Shown: positions 1-6,985, counted from the first letter of the stretch. The stretch is 12,954 bases of DNA from an uncultured Actinomycetes bacterium (GCA_945957335.1 CAMFLJ010000080.1:1-12954); one strand, 5' to 3'. The notes: generated by a model not told the origin, from the letters alone. Made by a program: numbers and translations.

Positions 1-55
1 CCGGCCCCCCCGCCCCCCTCCCCCCCGGGGGTGCGGGTGGGGGGGGGGGGAGGGT
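1..55. repeat. C-tract/G-tract block after the aminopeptidase stop
   Basis: This non-coding block at the window edge holds C runs at 5-11, 13-18 and 20-26, then G runs at 27-31, 35-37, 39-50 (12 G) and 52-54. The C and G halves can fold together around 26/27, and each strand also carries four or more G-tracts, so it could form a quadruplex. It lies directly after the minus-strand aminopeptidase stop codon. That gene's transcript would read C-rich and G-poor here, which could serve as a terminator or Rho-loading region. A homopolymer error in the assembly is also possible, and the block is cut by the window edge. Confidence 0.6.
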
Positions 56-2713
56 TCATCGGCCGTGCGTCAGGTCGGCGGCGAGGGCCTCGGACTCGCG
101 TGCCCGGAGGGCCACGTTGACCTCCAGGCGCTCGAGGTGCTGGGCCAGGATCTTGTCGCCCTGGGGCACCTCGTGGTCCTCGAAGAACACGAACACCTCG
201 GGAGCCACCGACGGCTGCGACAGCGACCGGATGCCCTCGAGCAGCCGGGCGATCGAGTTCGACGGGAACCGCTCGTTGATCGTGGCCCACTCGTCGGCGA
301 CGAAGAACCACGCCAGCTCGCCGTGGTCGCGGTTGGTGAGCGCCCGGCGGAGCAGCAGCGGCGCGTTCTGGGTGCGCACCTCGTCGGTGATGCTCATGGC
401 CAGGAGGCGGCGCACGAGGTCGGCGTCGGGGAAGTCGGCCAGGGCGCCGAGGTAGCGCTGCTCCTCCTGGGGGGTGGATGCGGCGCGCATCCGGGCGACG
501 AAGTCGTCGAAGTCGGCGGGCGTGCCGTGGGCGGCGACGACGTTGACCGAGGCGGCGACGAGCGCCGGGTCGGGGGAGAGGGCCCCGGCCGAGAGCAGCA
601 CGCGGGCCCGGGCCACCACGTCGGGGTCGTCGCCCAGGCCGCCGAGCGCCTCGAACAGCACACCGCGCAGCGCCCGGTCGCGGTCGGCCTCGCCATCGCG
701 GGGCTCGTCGCCGAGCCGGTCGAGCGCCGGGCGCACGAGGTCGCGGACGCGGCGGCGCAGGGCCTCGCGGGCGTCACCCTCGACGAGGCGGTCGAGGGCG
801 TTGAGCCCGCCGATCAGGCGCTGCCACACCGAGAGGTCGGTCTCCTCGGCGAAGGCCTCGGCCAGGGTGAGGAAGTCGTGGGCGCTGCTCGCCCCGGCCA
901 GCACGCCGGCCCAGGCGTCGTCGACGAGCCCGTAGCGCTCGACCGGGGAGAGGTCGGCCTGGGCGTGGGCCACGAGGGCGGCCAGCAGGCCGGGCGCGTA
1001 GCGCACCCGGTAGAAGCCCGTGGCTTCCGTGTTGGCGAGGAGCCACTCGACCGGCTCGACCAGGTCGATGTCGAGGGTGGGCCCGTCGAGCAGCACCTTC
1101 TCGAAGGTGATGACCTCGTCGACGGTGGACTTCTGGCTGAAGATCAGCGGCACGGCCCACTGGGGCTCGTCGGGTGCCACCTCGTCCTCGGTGAGCTCGT
1201 CGTCCTCGCCCTCGCCGAGGTCGCCGGCGTAGCCGAAGCGCTCCTGGCTGAAGCGCACGGTGCGCCCGTCGTTGACGAGGTCGACGTGCACGAGCGGGAA
1301 CCCGCCCTGGAAGATCCAGCTGTCCATGATGCGGCGCACGGGCTCGCCGGTGGCCGCCTCGATGGCGTCCCACAGGTCCGTGGTGTCGGTGTTGCCGTAG
1401 GCGTTGGCCGACAGATAGGCCCGGATGCCGTCGCGGAACTCGTCCTCGCCGAGGTACTGCTCGAGCATCCGCACCACGGCGGCGCCCTTCTCGTAGGTGA
1501 GGATGTCGAACATGCCCTCGGCCTCGGCGGGCGACACCACCGGGTACTCGATGGGCCGGGTGCTGCTGAGGGCGTCGGTGTCGAACGCCGCGGTGCGCGA
1601 CAGGCCGAAGGTGGCCCAGCGCTCCCACTCGGGCCGGAAGGCGTCGGTGGCGTGCATCTCCATGAACGTGGCGAAGGCCTCGTTGAGCCAGATCCCGTTC
1701 CACCACTTCATGGTGACGAGGTCACCGAACCACATGTGGGCGAGCTCGTGGTTGATCACGTCGGTGACGTTGAGCAGCTCGGCCTGGGTGGTGGTGGCCG
1801 GGTCGACGAGCAGCAGGATCTCCCGGAAGGTGACGCAGCCCAGGTTCTCCATGGCGCCGAACGCGAAGTCGGGGACGGCGACGAGGTCGAGCTTGTCGCC
1901 CGGGTAGGCGATGCCGTAGTAGTCGGCGAAGTGGCGCAGGCAGAAGGCGCCGACCTCGAGGGCGTAGGCGGTGAGGTGGCCCTTGCCCTTCGGGTAGACG
2001 ACCCGCAGCGGGGTGCCGTCGACGTCGACCGGCTCGGTGGCCTCGAGCGGGCCCACGATGAAGGCCACGAGGTAGGTCGACATCGCCATGGTGTCGGCGA
2101 AGCGCACCTCGTCGAGCCCGGGGTGCTCGGCGCTGGGGCCCCGGGAGACCTCGGCGGCGTTCGACACCGCGAACAGGGCGGGGTCGACGACGAGGGTGAC
2201 GGCGAAGACGGCCTTGTGGGCGGGCTCGTCCCAGCACGGGAAGGCCCGGCGGGCGTCGGTGGCCTCGAACTGGGTGGTGGCGATGACCTGCTCGACGCCG
2301 TCGGTGTCGGTGAAGGTCGAGCGGTAGAAGCCGCGCAGCTTGTCGTTCAGCACGCCGCGGAACCGGGTGTGCAGGGTGGCGGTGCCCACCGGAAGGGCCT
2401 CGGCGAAGGTGAACGTGGCCCGCTCGGCCTCCTCGTCGAGGGCGATCGAGGTGGGGTCGAGCCGGCGGCCGTCGGCGGTGGTGGCCCACGCCTCGTCGAT
2501 CTCGAGCTCGATGGCGTTGCAGCTGATCTCGCTGGTCGTCGCGCCGATGCTCAGCTCGGCGGCACAGGTGCCGGAGAAGGTGGCGGCGCCGAGGTCGGGG
2601 ACGAGCGTCAGGTCGTACCGGACGGGGACGACACCCCCCGGCAGCCGGTAGGGGTCGACCACCTGGGGGTCGGCGAAGTCGGGCTCGGGCTGGACGGGTT
2701 CACGCTCGGACAC
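56..2713 (-). CDS. M1 family aminopeptidase (puromycin-sensitive aminopeptidase type)
   Basis: This zinc metallopeptidase of family M1 removes N-terminal amino acids from peptides and probably acts in the cytosol, as no signal peptide is visible. The protein has 885 residues, the usual size. The N-terminal beta domain contains FEATDARRAFPCWDEPA (about 149-165). The exopeptidase motif GAMEN is at 286-290. The zinc site HELAH (322-326) is followed after 18 residues by the third ligand Glu345 in LNEAFA. The catalytic tyrosine is probably Tyr407 in TYEKGA. Residues from about 555 form the helical ERAP1-like C-terminal domain. The many segments shared with human puromycin-sensitive aminopeptidase, as I remember it, favour that subtype over E. 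coli PepN. An acidic stretch at about 501-517 (EGEDDELTEDEVAPDEP) looks like a linker insertion. The GTG at 2713 is preferred: homology begins about 20 residues later, a TACGCT box lies 6 nt upstream, and earlier in-frame sequence is only antisense to the kinase gene. Confidence 0.95.
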   Translation of the reverse strand: MSEREPVQPEPDFADPQVVDPYRLPGGVVPVRYDLTLVPDLGAATFSGTCAAELSIGATTSEISCNAIELEIDEAWATTADGRRLDPTSIALDEEAERATFTFAEALPVGTATLHTRFRGVLNDKLRGFYRSTFTDTDGVEQVIATTQFEATDARRAFPCWDEPAHKAVFAVTLVVDPALFAVSNAAEVSRGPSAEHPGLDEVRFADTMAMSTYLVAFIVGPLEATEPVDVDGTPLRVVYPKGKGHLTAYALEVGAFCLRHFADYYGIAYPGDKLDLVAVPDFAFGAMENLGCVTFREILLLVDPATTTQAELLNVTDVINHELAHMWFGDLVTMKWWNGIWLNEAFATFMEMHATDAFRPEWERWATFGLSRTAAFDTDALSSTRPIEYPVVSPAEAEGMFDILTYEKGAAVVRMLEQYLGEDEFRDGIRAYLSANAYGNTDTTDLWDAIEAATGEPVRRIMDSWIFQGGFPLVHVDLVNDGRTVRFSQERFGYAGDLGEGEDDELTEDEVAPDEPQWAVPLIFSQKSTVDEVITFEKVLLDGPTLDIDLVEPVEWLLANTEATGFYRVRYAPGLLAALVAHAQADLSPVERYGLVDDAWAGVLAGASSAHDFLTLAEAFAEETDLSVWQRLIGGLNALDRLVEGDAREALRRRVRDLVRPALDRLGDEPRDGEADRDRALRGVLFEALGGLGDDPDVVARARVLLSAGALSPDPALVAASVNVVAAHGTPADFDDFVARMRAASTPQEEQRYLGALADFPDADLVRRLLAMSITDEVRTQNAPLLLRRALTNRDHGELAWFFVADEWATINERFPSNSIARLLEGIRSLSQPSVAPEVFVFFEDHEVPQGDKILAQHLERLEVNVALRARESEALAADLTHGR

Positions 2714-2719
2714 CGGCTC

Positions 2720-2725
2720 AGCGTA
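2720..2725 (-). promoter_or_regulatory. candidate -10 box (TACGCT) of the aminopeptidase gene
   Basis: TACGCT fits the actinobacterial -10 pattern TANNNT and ends 6 nt before the GTG at 2713. Transcription would then begin at or beside the start codon and give a leaderless mRNA. There is no Shine-Dalgarno sequence before this GTG. No convincing -35 is visible. The box overlaps the -10 box of the divergent kinase gene. Confidence 0.5.
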
Positions 2726-2729
2726 GGGT
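2724..2729 (+). promoter_or_regulatory. candidate -10 box (TAGGGT) of the kinase operon
   Basis: TAGGGT fits TANNNT and ends 8 nt before the ATG at 2738, as expected for a leaderless transcript. The inner AGGG could alternatively act as a weak ribosome-binding site, so leadered translation is not excluded. The same hexamer occurs 7 nt before the start of the minus-strand gene at 5233. Confidence 0.5.
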
Positions 2730-2737
2730 CGGCGCCG

Positions 2738-3748
2738 ATGAGCGCGCTCCGACCCCCGGGTGGACGGTCGATCGACGTGGCCTGCATCGGCAACGCCATC
2801 GTCGACGTCCTCGCCCACACCGAAGATTCGTTCCTCGACCGCCACGGGATGGTCAAGGGGTCGATGCAGCTGATCGACACCGAGGCGGCCACCCGGATCT
2901 ACGCCGACATGCCGCCGGCGGTCGAGATCTCGGGCGGTTCGGCGGGCAACACCGCAGCCGGCGTCGCCGCCTTCGGGGCCTCGGCGGCGTTCGTGGGCAA
3001 GGTCGCCGACGACACGCTCGGTGCGGTGTTCGGCCACGACATCCGCGCCGCCGGCGTCGAGTTCACCACCCGGCCGGCCACCGGCGAGGGCTCCGAGCGC
3101 GGCACGGCCCGTTGCCTGATCCTGGTCAGCCCCGACGCCCAGCGCACGATGAACACCTACCTCGGCGTGGCTGCCCAGCTCGAGCCCGACGACGTCGAGG
3201 TCGAGCTCGTGGCCCGCTCGAGCGTCGTCTACTGCGAGGGCTACCTCTGGGACGAGCCGGTGGCCAAGGCGGCCCTGCGCAAGGCCATGGACGCCGCCCA
3301 CGACCTCGGCACGCCGGTGTCGTTCACGTTGTCCGACGGCTTCTGCGTCGACCGCCACCGCGCCGAGTTCCTCGACCTGGTCGAGCACCGCGTCGACATC
3401 CTCTTCGCCAACGAGGACGAGATCTGCTCGCTCTACGAGGTCGACGACTTCGAGGACGCGGCCAAGCGGGTGCAGGGCCACTGCGCCATCGCCTGCCTGA
3501 CCCGCTCCGAGAAGGGCTCGGTCATCCTCACCGCCGACGGCGAGCGGCTCGACGTCGCCGCCGCCCCGACCGACGTGGTCGACACCACCGGCGCCGGCGA
3601 CCTCTACGCCGCCGGCTTCCTGGCCGGCTGGTCGCGGGGCGAGGACCTCGCCACCGCCGGCCGCATGGCCGCGGTCGCCGCGGCTGAGGTGATCTCGCAC
3701 ATCGGGGCCCGACCCCAACGGGACCTCGCCGAGCTGATGGAGGCCTGA
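2738..3748 (+). CDS. PfkB family carbohydrate kinase, adenosine kinase-like
   Basis: This ribokinase-fold enzyme transfers phosphate from ATP to a sugar or nucleoside hydroxyl. The adenosine-kinase-like subgroup makes AMP from adenosine in purine salvage. The protein has 336 residues, normal for the family. The first signature is GGSAGNTA (66-73) in the substrate-binding lobe. NEDEI (225-229) is the usual mid-domain acidic motif. The second signature DTTGAGD (282-288) provides the anion hole and the catalytic base Asp288. The ATG at 2738 is chosen because family similarity starts near residue 12 (IDVACIGNAIVDVL) and a TAGGGT box lies 8 nt upstream. It is the first gene of an operon: the crotonase gene starts 2 nt after its stop. 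Substrate choice within PfkB cannot be fixed from motifs, so fructokinase or ribokinase activity remains possible. Confidence 0.93.
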   Translation: MSALRPPGGRSIDVACIGNAIVDVLAHTEDSFLDRHGMVKGSMQLIDTEAATRIYADMPPAVEISGGSAGNTAAGVAAFGASAAFVGKVADDTLGAVFGHDIRAAGVEFTTRPATGEGSERGTARCLILVSPDAQRTMNTYLGVAAQLEPDDVEVELVARSSVVYCEGYLWDEPVAKAALRKAMDAAHDLGTPVSFTLSDGFCVDRHRAEFLDLVEHRVDILFANEDEICSLYEVDDFEDAAKRVQGHCAIACLTRSEKGSVILTADGERLDVAAAPTDVVDTTGAGDLYAAGFLAGWSRGEDLATAGRMAAVAAAEVISHIGARPQRDLAELMEA

Positions 3749-3750
3749 CC

Positions 3751-4593
3751 GTGGGCGACTGGCGCTGCTTCGAGGTGGAGGTGGCCGACCAGGTCGCCCA
3801 CGTGCGGATGAGCCGACCCGACGAGCTCAACTCGATGGTCCGCGAGTTCTGGAACGAGCTGCCCGCCATCGTGCGCGAGCTCGACGCCGGCGGCGACGTG
3901 CGGGCGATGGTGCTCTCGTCGACGGGCCGCCACTTCTGCGCCGGCATGGACCTCGCCGTGTTCGGCTCGTCCGACGCACCCGGTGGCGCCGACGGCGAGA
4001 CGGGCCGCAGCCGGGCCCAGCTGCGCCAGACCGCCCTGATGCTGCAGGACAGCTTCACCTGCTTCGAGAAGGCCCGGTTCCCCGTGCTCGCCGCCGTCCA
4101 CGGTGGGTGCATCGGCGGCGCCGTCGACATGGTCTGCGCCGCCGACATGCGCTACGCCACCGCCGATGCCTTCTTCGTGATCCAGGAGATCAACATCGGC
4201 ATGACCGCCGACGTCGGCACCCTGCAGCGGCTGCCGAAGCTGATCCCGGACGGTGTGGCCCGCGAGTACGCCTACACGGGTCGGCGCATGCCCGCCGCCC
4301 GGGCGGTCGAGGTCGGGCTGGTGAACGAGCTCTTCGCCACCCACGACGAGCTGGTGGAGGGCGTGCTCGCCATCGCTCGCGAGATCGCGTCGAAGAGCCC
4401 GCTGGCCGTGTGGGGCTCCAAGGAGATGCTCCTCTACGCCCGCGACCACACCGTGGCCGACTCGCTCGACCACATCGCCACCTGGCAGACGGGCATGTTC
4501 CAGCCCGGCGACATGCTCGAGGCGTTCACCGCCAAGGGCGAGGGCCGCGACGCCGACTACCCCGACCTGCTGCCTCGCCCCGAGCAGTTCTGA
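3751..4593 (+). CDS. Enoyl-CoA hydratase/isomerase family protein, probable delta(3,5)-delta(2,4)-dienoyl-CoA isomerase
   Basis: This 280-residue crotonase-fold protein acts on acyl-CoA thioesters in fatty acid breakdown. The oxyanion-hole segments are HFCAGMDL (61-68) and GGCIGGAVD (118-126). Three acidic residues, Asp126, Glu146 and Asp154, sit 20 and 8 residues apart. This is the spacing of the catalytic Asp176/Glu196/Asp204 of rat ECH1 as I remember it, and the segment ADVGTLQRLPK (153-163) is nearly the ECH1 sequence. A dienoyl-CoA isomerase, which moves the double bonds of 3,5-dienoyl-CoA to the 2,4 positions, is therefore more likely than a plain hydratase. The start is GTG at 3751, with GGAGG (3739-3743) inside the kinase gene 7 nt upstream. 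The 2-nt gap to the kinase suggests cotranscription, but the two activities have no obvious shared pathway. Confidence 0.92.
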   Translation: MGDWRCFEVEVADQVAHVRMSRPDELNSMVREFWNELPAIVRELDAGGDVRAMVLSSTGRHFCAGMDLAVFGSSDAPGGADGETGRSRAQLRQTALMLQDSFTCFEKARFPVLAAVHGGCIGGAVDMVCAADMRYATADAFFVIQEINIGMTADVGTLQRLPKLIPDGVAREYAYTGRRMPAARAVEVGLVNELFATHDELVEGVLAIAREIASKSPLAVWGSKEMLLYARDHTVADSLDHIATWQTGMFQPGDMLEAFTAKGEGRDADYPDLLPRPEQF

Positions 4594-4604
4594 CCGGGCG
4601 CTCG

Positions 4605-4632
4605 CGCTCGGCGGTCGGCGCTCAGCGGTCGG
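4605..4632. repeat. 14-bp tandem duplication at a stop codon
   Basis: Copy 1 (4605-4618, CGCTCGGCGGTCGG) and copy 2 (4619-4632, CGCTCAGCGGTCGG) differ at one base. That base makes the TGA stop of the minus-strand gene (4622-4624), and copy 1 reads CGA in the same place. The repeat fills most of the 28-nt gap between two convergent genes. The flanking G+C-rich bases could fold into a weak bidirectional terminator, but no clear stem or U-run is seen. Confidence 0.7.
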
Positions 4633-5233
4633 CGTCGGGGTCCTCGAGCGGGGGCAGGAAGTCGAAGCGCAGGTCGCCGACCCGCACGAGCACCGACGAG
4701 ATCCAGCCGCCCATGGCGCTGAGGTGCTCGTCGAGCTGGGTGCCGTCGGCGAGGGTGGCCTCGTCGACCTCGTAGGTGCCCTCGTAGCTGACCTCGATGG
4801 CGTACTCCGGGTCGGAGAGGTCGCTCGGGTAGGCGGTCTCGACGGTGGGGCCGGAGCGCTCGAGGCGGTCGTGGCCGATGGCCGGGCTCATCTCGGGAAG
4901 CACGCCGAGCAGGGCCGCCGGGTCGGGCGCGGTGGCCAGGCGCTGCACCCGCAGCACGATCTCGATGTCGATGCGGGGCGGCTCGTCGAGGGGCTCGCCG
5001 ATGTACCACGAGCGGTAGGCGGTCTGGGCCCAGGTGGGCCAGGTGAGGGTGATGTCGGCCTGCACCCGCGGCGGGAGGCCCTCGCCGGGGAGGCCGTAGC
5101 TCGTCTCCCACGTCATGTCGCCGAGCAGCACGTCGGTGTGGAAGCGCTCCTCGAACGCCTGGCGCTCGAGCAGCGCACCCTCGAAGGCGTCGCGCAGCGC
5201 GCCGATGGCATCGGTGAAGACGTGGTCGAGCAC
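4622..5233 (-). CDS. Hypothetical protein, 203 residues
   Basis: I do not recognise the family. The protein is acidic and soluble-looking, with no signal peptide or membrane segment. It opens with a helix (about 1-32), has a tryptophan-rich stretch LTWPTWAQTAYRSWYIGE (about 63-80), then several probable beta strands such as RIDIEIVLRVQRL (about 87-99) and YAIEVSYEGTYEVDE (about 143-157). Codon use matches the high-GC neighbours and third positions are mostly G or C, which supports a real gene. The start is GTG at 5233, with TAGGGT 7 nt upstream and no clear Shine-Dalgarno sequence. It is convergent with the crotonase gene (28-nt gap) and divergent from the P450 gene (116-nt gap). The context gives no hint of function. 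Confidence 0.8.
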   Translation of the reverse strand: MLDHVFTDAIGALRDAFEGALLERQAFEERFHTDVLLGDMTWETSYGLPGEGLPPRVQADITLTWPTWAQTAYRSWYIGEPLDEPPRIDIEIVLRVQRLATAPDPAALLGVLPEMSPAIGHDRLERSGPTVETAYPSDLSDPEYAIEVSYEGTYEVDEATLADGTQLDEHLSAMGGWISSVLVRVGDLRFDFLPPLEDPDADR

Positions 5234-5240
5234 GACGGCG

Positions 5241-5246
5241 ACCCTA
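5241..5246 (-). promoter_or_regulatory. candidate -10 box (TAGGGT) of the hypothetical gene at 4622-5233
   Basis: TAGGGT on the minus strand ends 7 nt before the GTG at 5233. It is the same hexamer, at almost the same distance, as before the kinase gene at 2738. A leaderless transcript is likely. As there, AGGG could instead act as a weak ribosome-binding site. Confidence 0.5.
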
Positions 5247-5262
5247 TCGGTCAGGGGCCACC

Positions 5263-5283
5263 CCGCCGTCAGGCCGCCGTCAG
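5263..5283. repeat. 10-bp direct repeat, 11-bp period, between divergent genes
   Basis: CCGCCGTCAG occurs at 5263-5272 and again at 5274-5283, one helical turn apart. A third GTCAG stands at 5250-5254. The repeats lie between the starts of the minus-strand hypothetical gene (5233) and the P450 gene (5350). They could be a tandem binding site for a regulator. Chance similarity in GC-rich DNA is also possible. No clear -10 box for the P450 gene is visible in this gap. Confidence 0.5.
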
Positions 5284-5349
5284 CGGGACCGAGGGCACCG
5301 CACCACGGTTGGGTGCGAGGCTGTCGACGGCCACCGAACGGAGGGACCG

Positions 5350-6507
5350 ATGTCGACCGCTTCGCCAGGCCTCGTCTACGACGCCTCCGCCCCCGACTTC
5401 CAGGACCGCCTGGCGGACGTCTACCGGACGATGCGCGACGACCACCCCGTCTGTCGCGACCCGGAGGGCTGGTACGCGCTCACCCGGTTCGACGACGTGC
5501 GGGCCGCGCTCCAGGACCAGCAGCGCTTCTCGAGCGACTGCGACGAGGCCCGCATGGTGGGCTCGTTCATCAACTTCCTCGACCCGCCGCGGCACGGGCA
5601 GATGCGCGGCCTCGTCTCGAGGGCCTTCACGCCCCGCCGCGTCGCCGAGCGCGAGGAGCGGGTGCGGGAGATCGCGCGCGCGTTGCTCGACGGTCTCGAC
5701 CCTCACGGGTGCGACCTGCTGGAGGAGTACGCCGCGGTGCTGCCGTCGCAGGTGATCGGCGAGATGATCGGCCTGCCCGACGAGCTGCTCGAGCCGTTCC
5801 GGGAGTGCACCGAGGCGTTCATCCCTGGCGCCGGTGAGGACGTCATCGCCACGTCGGTCTTCACCATGATCGCCATGTACCAGGAGCTCCTCGCCGACCG
5901 CCGGCGTGAGCCCCGCGACGACCTCATGTCGGCGCTGCTCGCAGCGGAGGTCGACGGGGTGCGCCTGACCGAGGAGGAGGTCCTGTCGTTCTGCCTCGTC
6001 CTCGTGCTCGGCGGGAACGACACGACGCGGACGCTCATCGGCAACGGGGTCGAGCTGCTCGCCCGTCACCCCGACCAGCGGGCGGCGCTCGTCGCCGACC
6101 CCTCGCGGATCCCCGGCGCCGTCGAGGAGATGCTCCGCATCGCCGCCCCGGTGCAGGCCCTGGCCCGGACCACCACCTGCGACGTCCCCCTCCACGGCAC
6201 GACGATCCCGGCCGGCTCCCGGGTGATGGTGGTGTTCGGGGCGGCCAACCTCGACGAGCGCGAGTTCGCGGACCCGGAGCGCTTCGACATCGACCGCCCG
6301 GTCGGTCGGCACCTGGCGCTCGGGCACGGGGCGCACTTCTGCATCGGCGCCCAGCTCGCCCGCCAGGAGGCCCGCATCGCGTTCGAGGAGCTGCTGGCCC
6401 GCCATCCCGACTACGAGCTCGACGGCGCACCCGTGCGGCTGCGCTCGGCGTGGGCCCGCACGTTCGAGTCGGTCCCGGTGGTGCTGCGCCCGGAGGTCCC
6501 GGCGTGA
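5350..6507 (+). CDS. Cytochrome P450
   Basis: This soluble bacterial haem-thiolate monooxygenase of 385 residues inserts one oxygen atom from O2 into an organic substrate. It needs an electron-transfer partner, and none is encoded in the window. The I-helix oxygen-activation motif is GGNDTT (221-226), with the acid-alcohol pair Asp224-Thr225. The K-helix ExxR is Glu260-Met-Leu-Arg263. The haem loop LGHGAHFCIG (324-333) carries the ligand Cys331, and Leu324 replaces the more usual Phe. The ATG at 5350 has GGAGGG at 5340-5345, four bases upstream. The next gene overlaps by 4 nt, so the two are probably translated together. The substrate cannot be read from the sequence. Steroid or other hydrophobic substrates are common for actinobacterial P450s of this kind, but that is inference. 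Confidence 0.96.
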   Translation: MSTASPGLVYDASAPDFQDRLADVYRTMRDDHPVCRDPEGWYALTRFDDVRAALQDQQRFSSDCDEARMVGSFINFLDPPRHGQMRGLVSRAFTPRRVAEREERVREIARALLDGLDPHGCDLLEEYAAVLPSQVIGEMIGLPDELLEPFRECTEAFIPGAGEDVIATSVFTMIAMYQELLADRRREPRDDLMSALLAAEVDGVRLTEEEVLSFCLVLVLGGNDTTRTLIGNGVELLARHPDQRAALVADPSRIPGAVEEMLRIAAPVQALARTTTCDVPLHGTTIPAGSRVMVVFGAANLDEREFADPERFDIDRPVGRHLALGHGAHFCIGAQLARQEARIAFEELLARHPDYELDGAPVRLRSAWARTFESVPVVLRPEVPA

Positions 6508-6971
6508 CGTCGACCAGCGACCGCGACGAGCTCCTCGAGCTGATGGCCCGCTACGCCGACATGGCCGACACGAAGGACTGGGACGACCTGCCGCGCTCGG
6601 TGCTGTGCGACGAGGTCACCTTCGCCGCCCCCTCGTTGGGCTCGCCGGCGACCACGACGACCCGCGAGGCGTGGTGCGCCGCCAGCCGGGCCGCGTTCGC
6701 CGGCTGGGCCGCCACGCATCACGCCGTCACCGGCCACCGCATCGTCGTCGACGGCGACCGGGCGACGATCCGGGCCCACGTCCGGGCGGAGCACTGGGCG
6801 CCGCCAGAGGTCGTGGCCGGCGGCGCCGGCTGCTGGCTCGTCGTCGGCTTCTACGACGACGTCGCCGTGCGCACGCCCGACGGATGGCGACTCAGCTCGA
6901 TCACCCTCACCGCCACCCACCAGGAGAACCCCGGCCTCCTGGCTGTGGTCATGGCGGCACAGCGCTCTTAG
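6504..6971 (+). CDS. SnoaL/NTF2-like family protein
   Basis: This 155-residue protein has the size and opening pattern of the SnoaL-like (NTF2 superfamily) alpha+beta cone fold. It starts with a helix ELLELMARYADMADTKDWDDL (broken near 20-28), followed by CDEVTF (35-40) and later beta strands ending GWRLSSITLTATH. Members are small cyclases, isomerases or dehydratases, or ligand-binding subunits. I cannot see which applies here. The start is GTG at 6504, whose GTGA overlaps the P450 stop codon TGA; GGAGG lies about 8 nt upstream inside the P450 gene. The 4-nt overlap implies translational coupling, so it probably works in the same pathway as the P450. Its TAG stop overlaps the stop of the convergent MerR gene. 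Confidence 0.85.
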   Translation: MTSTSDRDELLELMARYADMADTKDWDDLPRSVLCDEVTFAAPSLGSPATTTTREAWCAASRAAFAGWAATHHAVTGHRIVVDGDRATIRAHVRAEHWAPPEVVAGGAGCWLVVGFYDDVAVRTPDGWRLSSITLTATHQENPGLLAVVMAAQRS

Positions 6972-6985
6972 GCGTTCGCCATGAC
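6948..6985. terminator. 9-bp inverted repeat over two convergent stop codons, possible bidirectional terminator
   Basis: GTCATGGCG (6948-6956) and CGCCATGAC (6977-6985) are perfect inverted copies with a 20-nt loop. The loop holds the TAG stop of the SnoaL-like gene (6969-6971) and the TAA stop of the MerR gene (6968-6970). The arms code for Val-Met-Ala near the end of both proteins. No U-run follows in either direction, so it would be an unconventional terminator. Confidence 0.45.

Noticed and set aside
65..2737. Plus-strand open frame fused to the start of the kinase gene
   Set aside because: It is antisense to the M1 aminopeptidase and low in complexity (Gly, Val, Glu, His, Leu). The kinase family sequence begins only near 2738.
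2714..3718. Upstream extension of the aminopeptidase reading frame to about 1220 residues
   Set aside because: The extra part is the exact antisense of the PfkB kinase gene, which has full family motifs. Long open antisense frames are expected in DNA with such high third-position GC.
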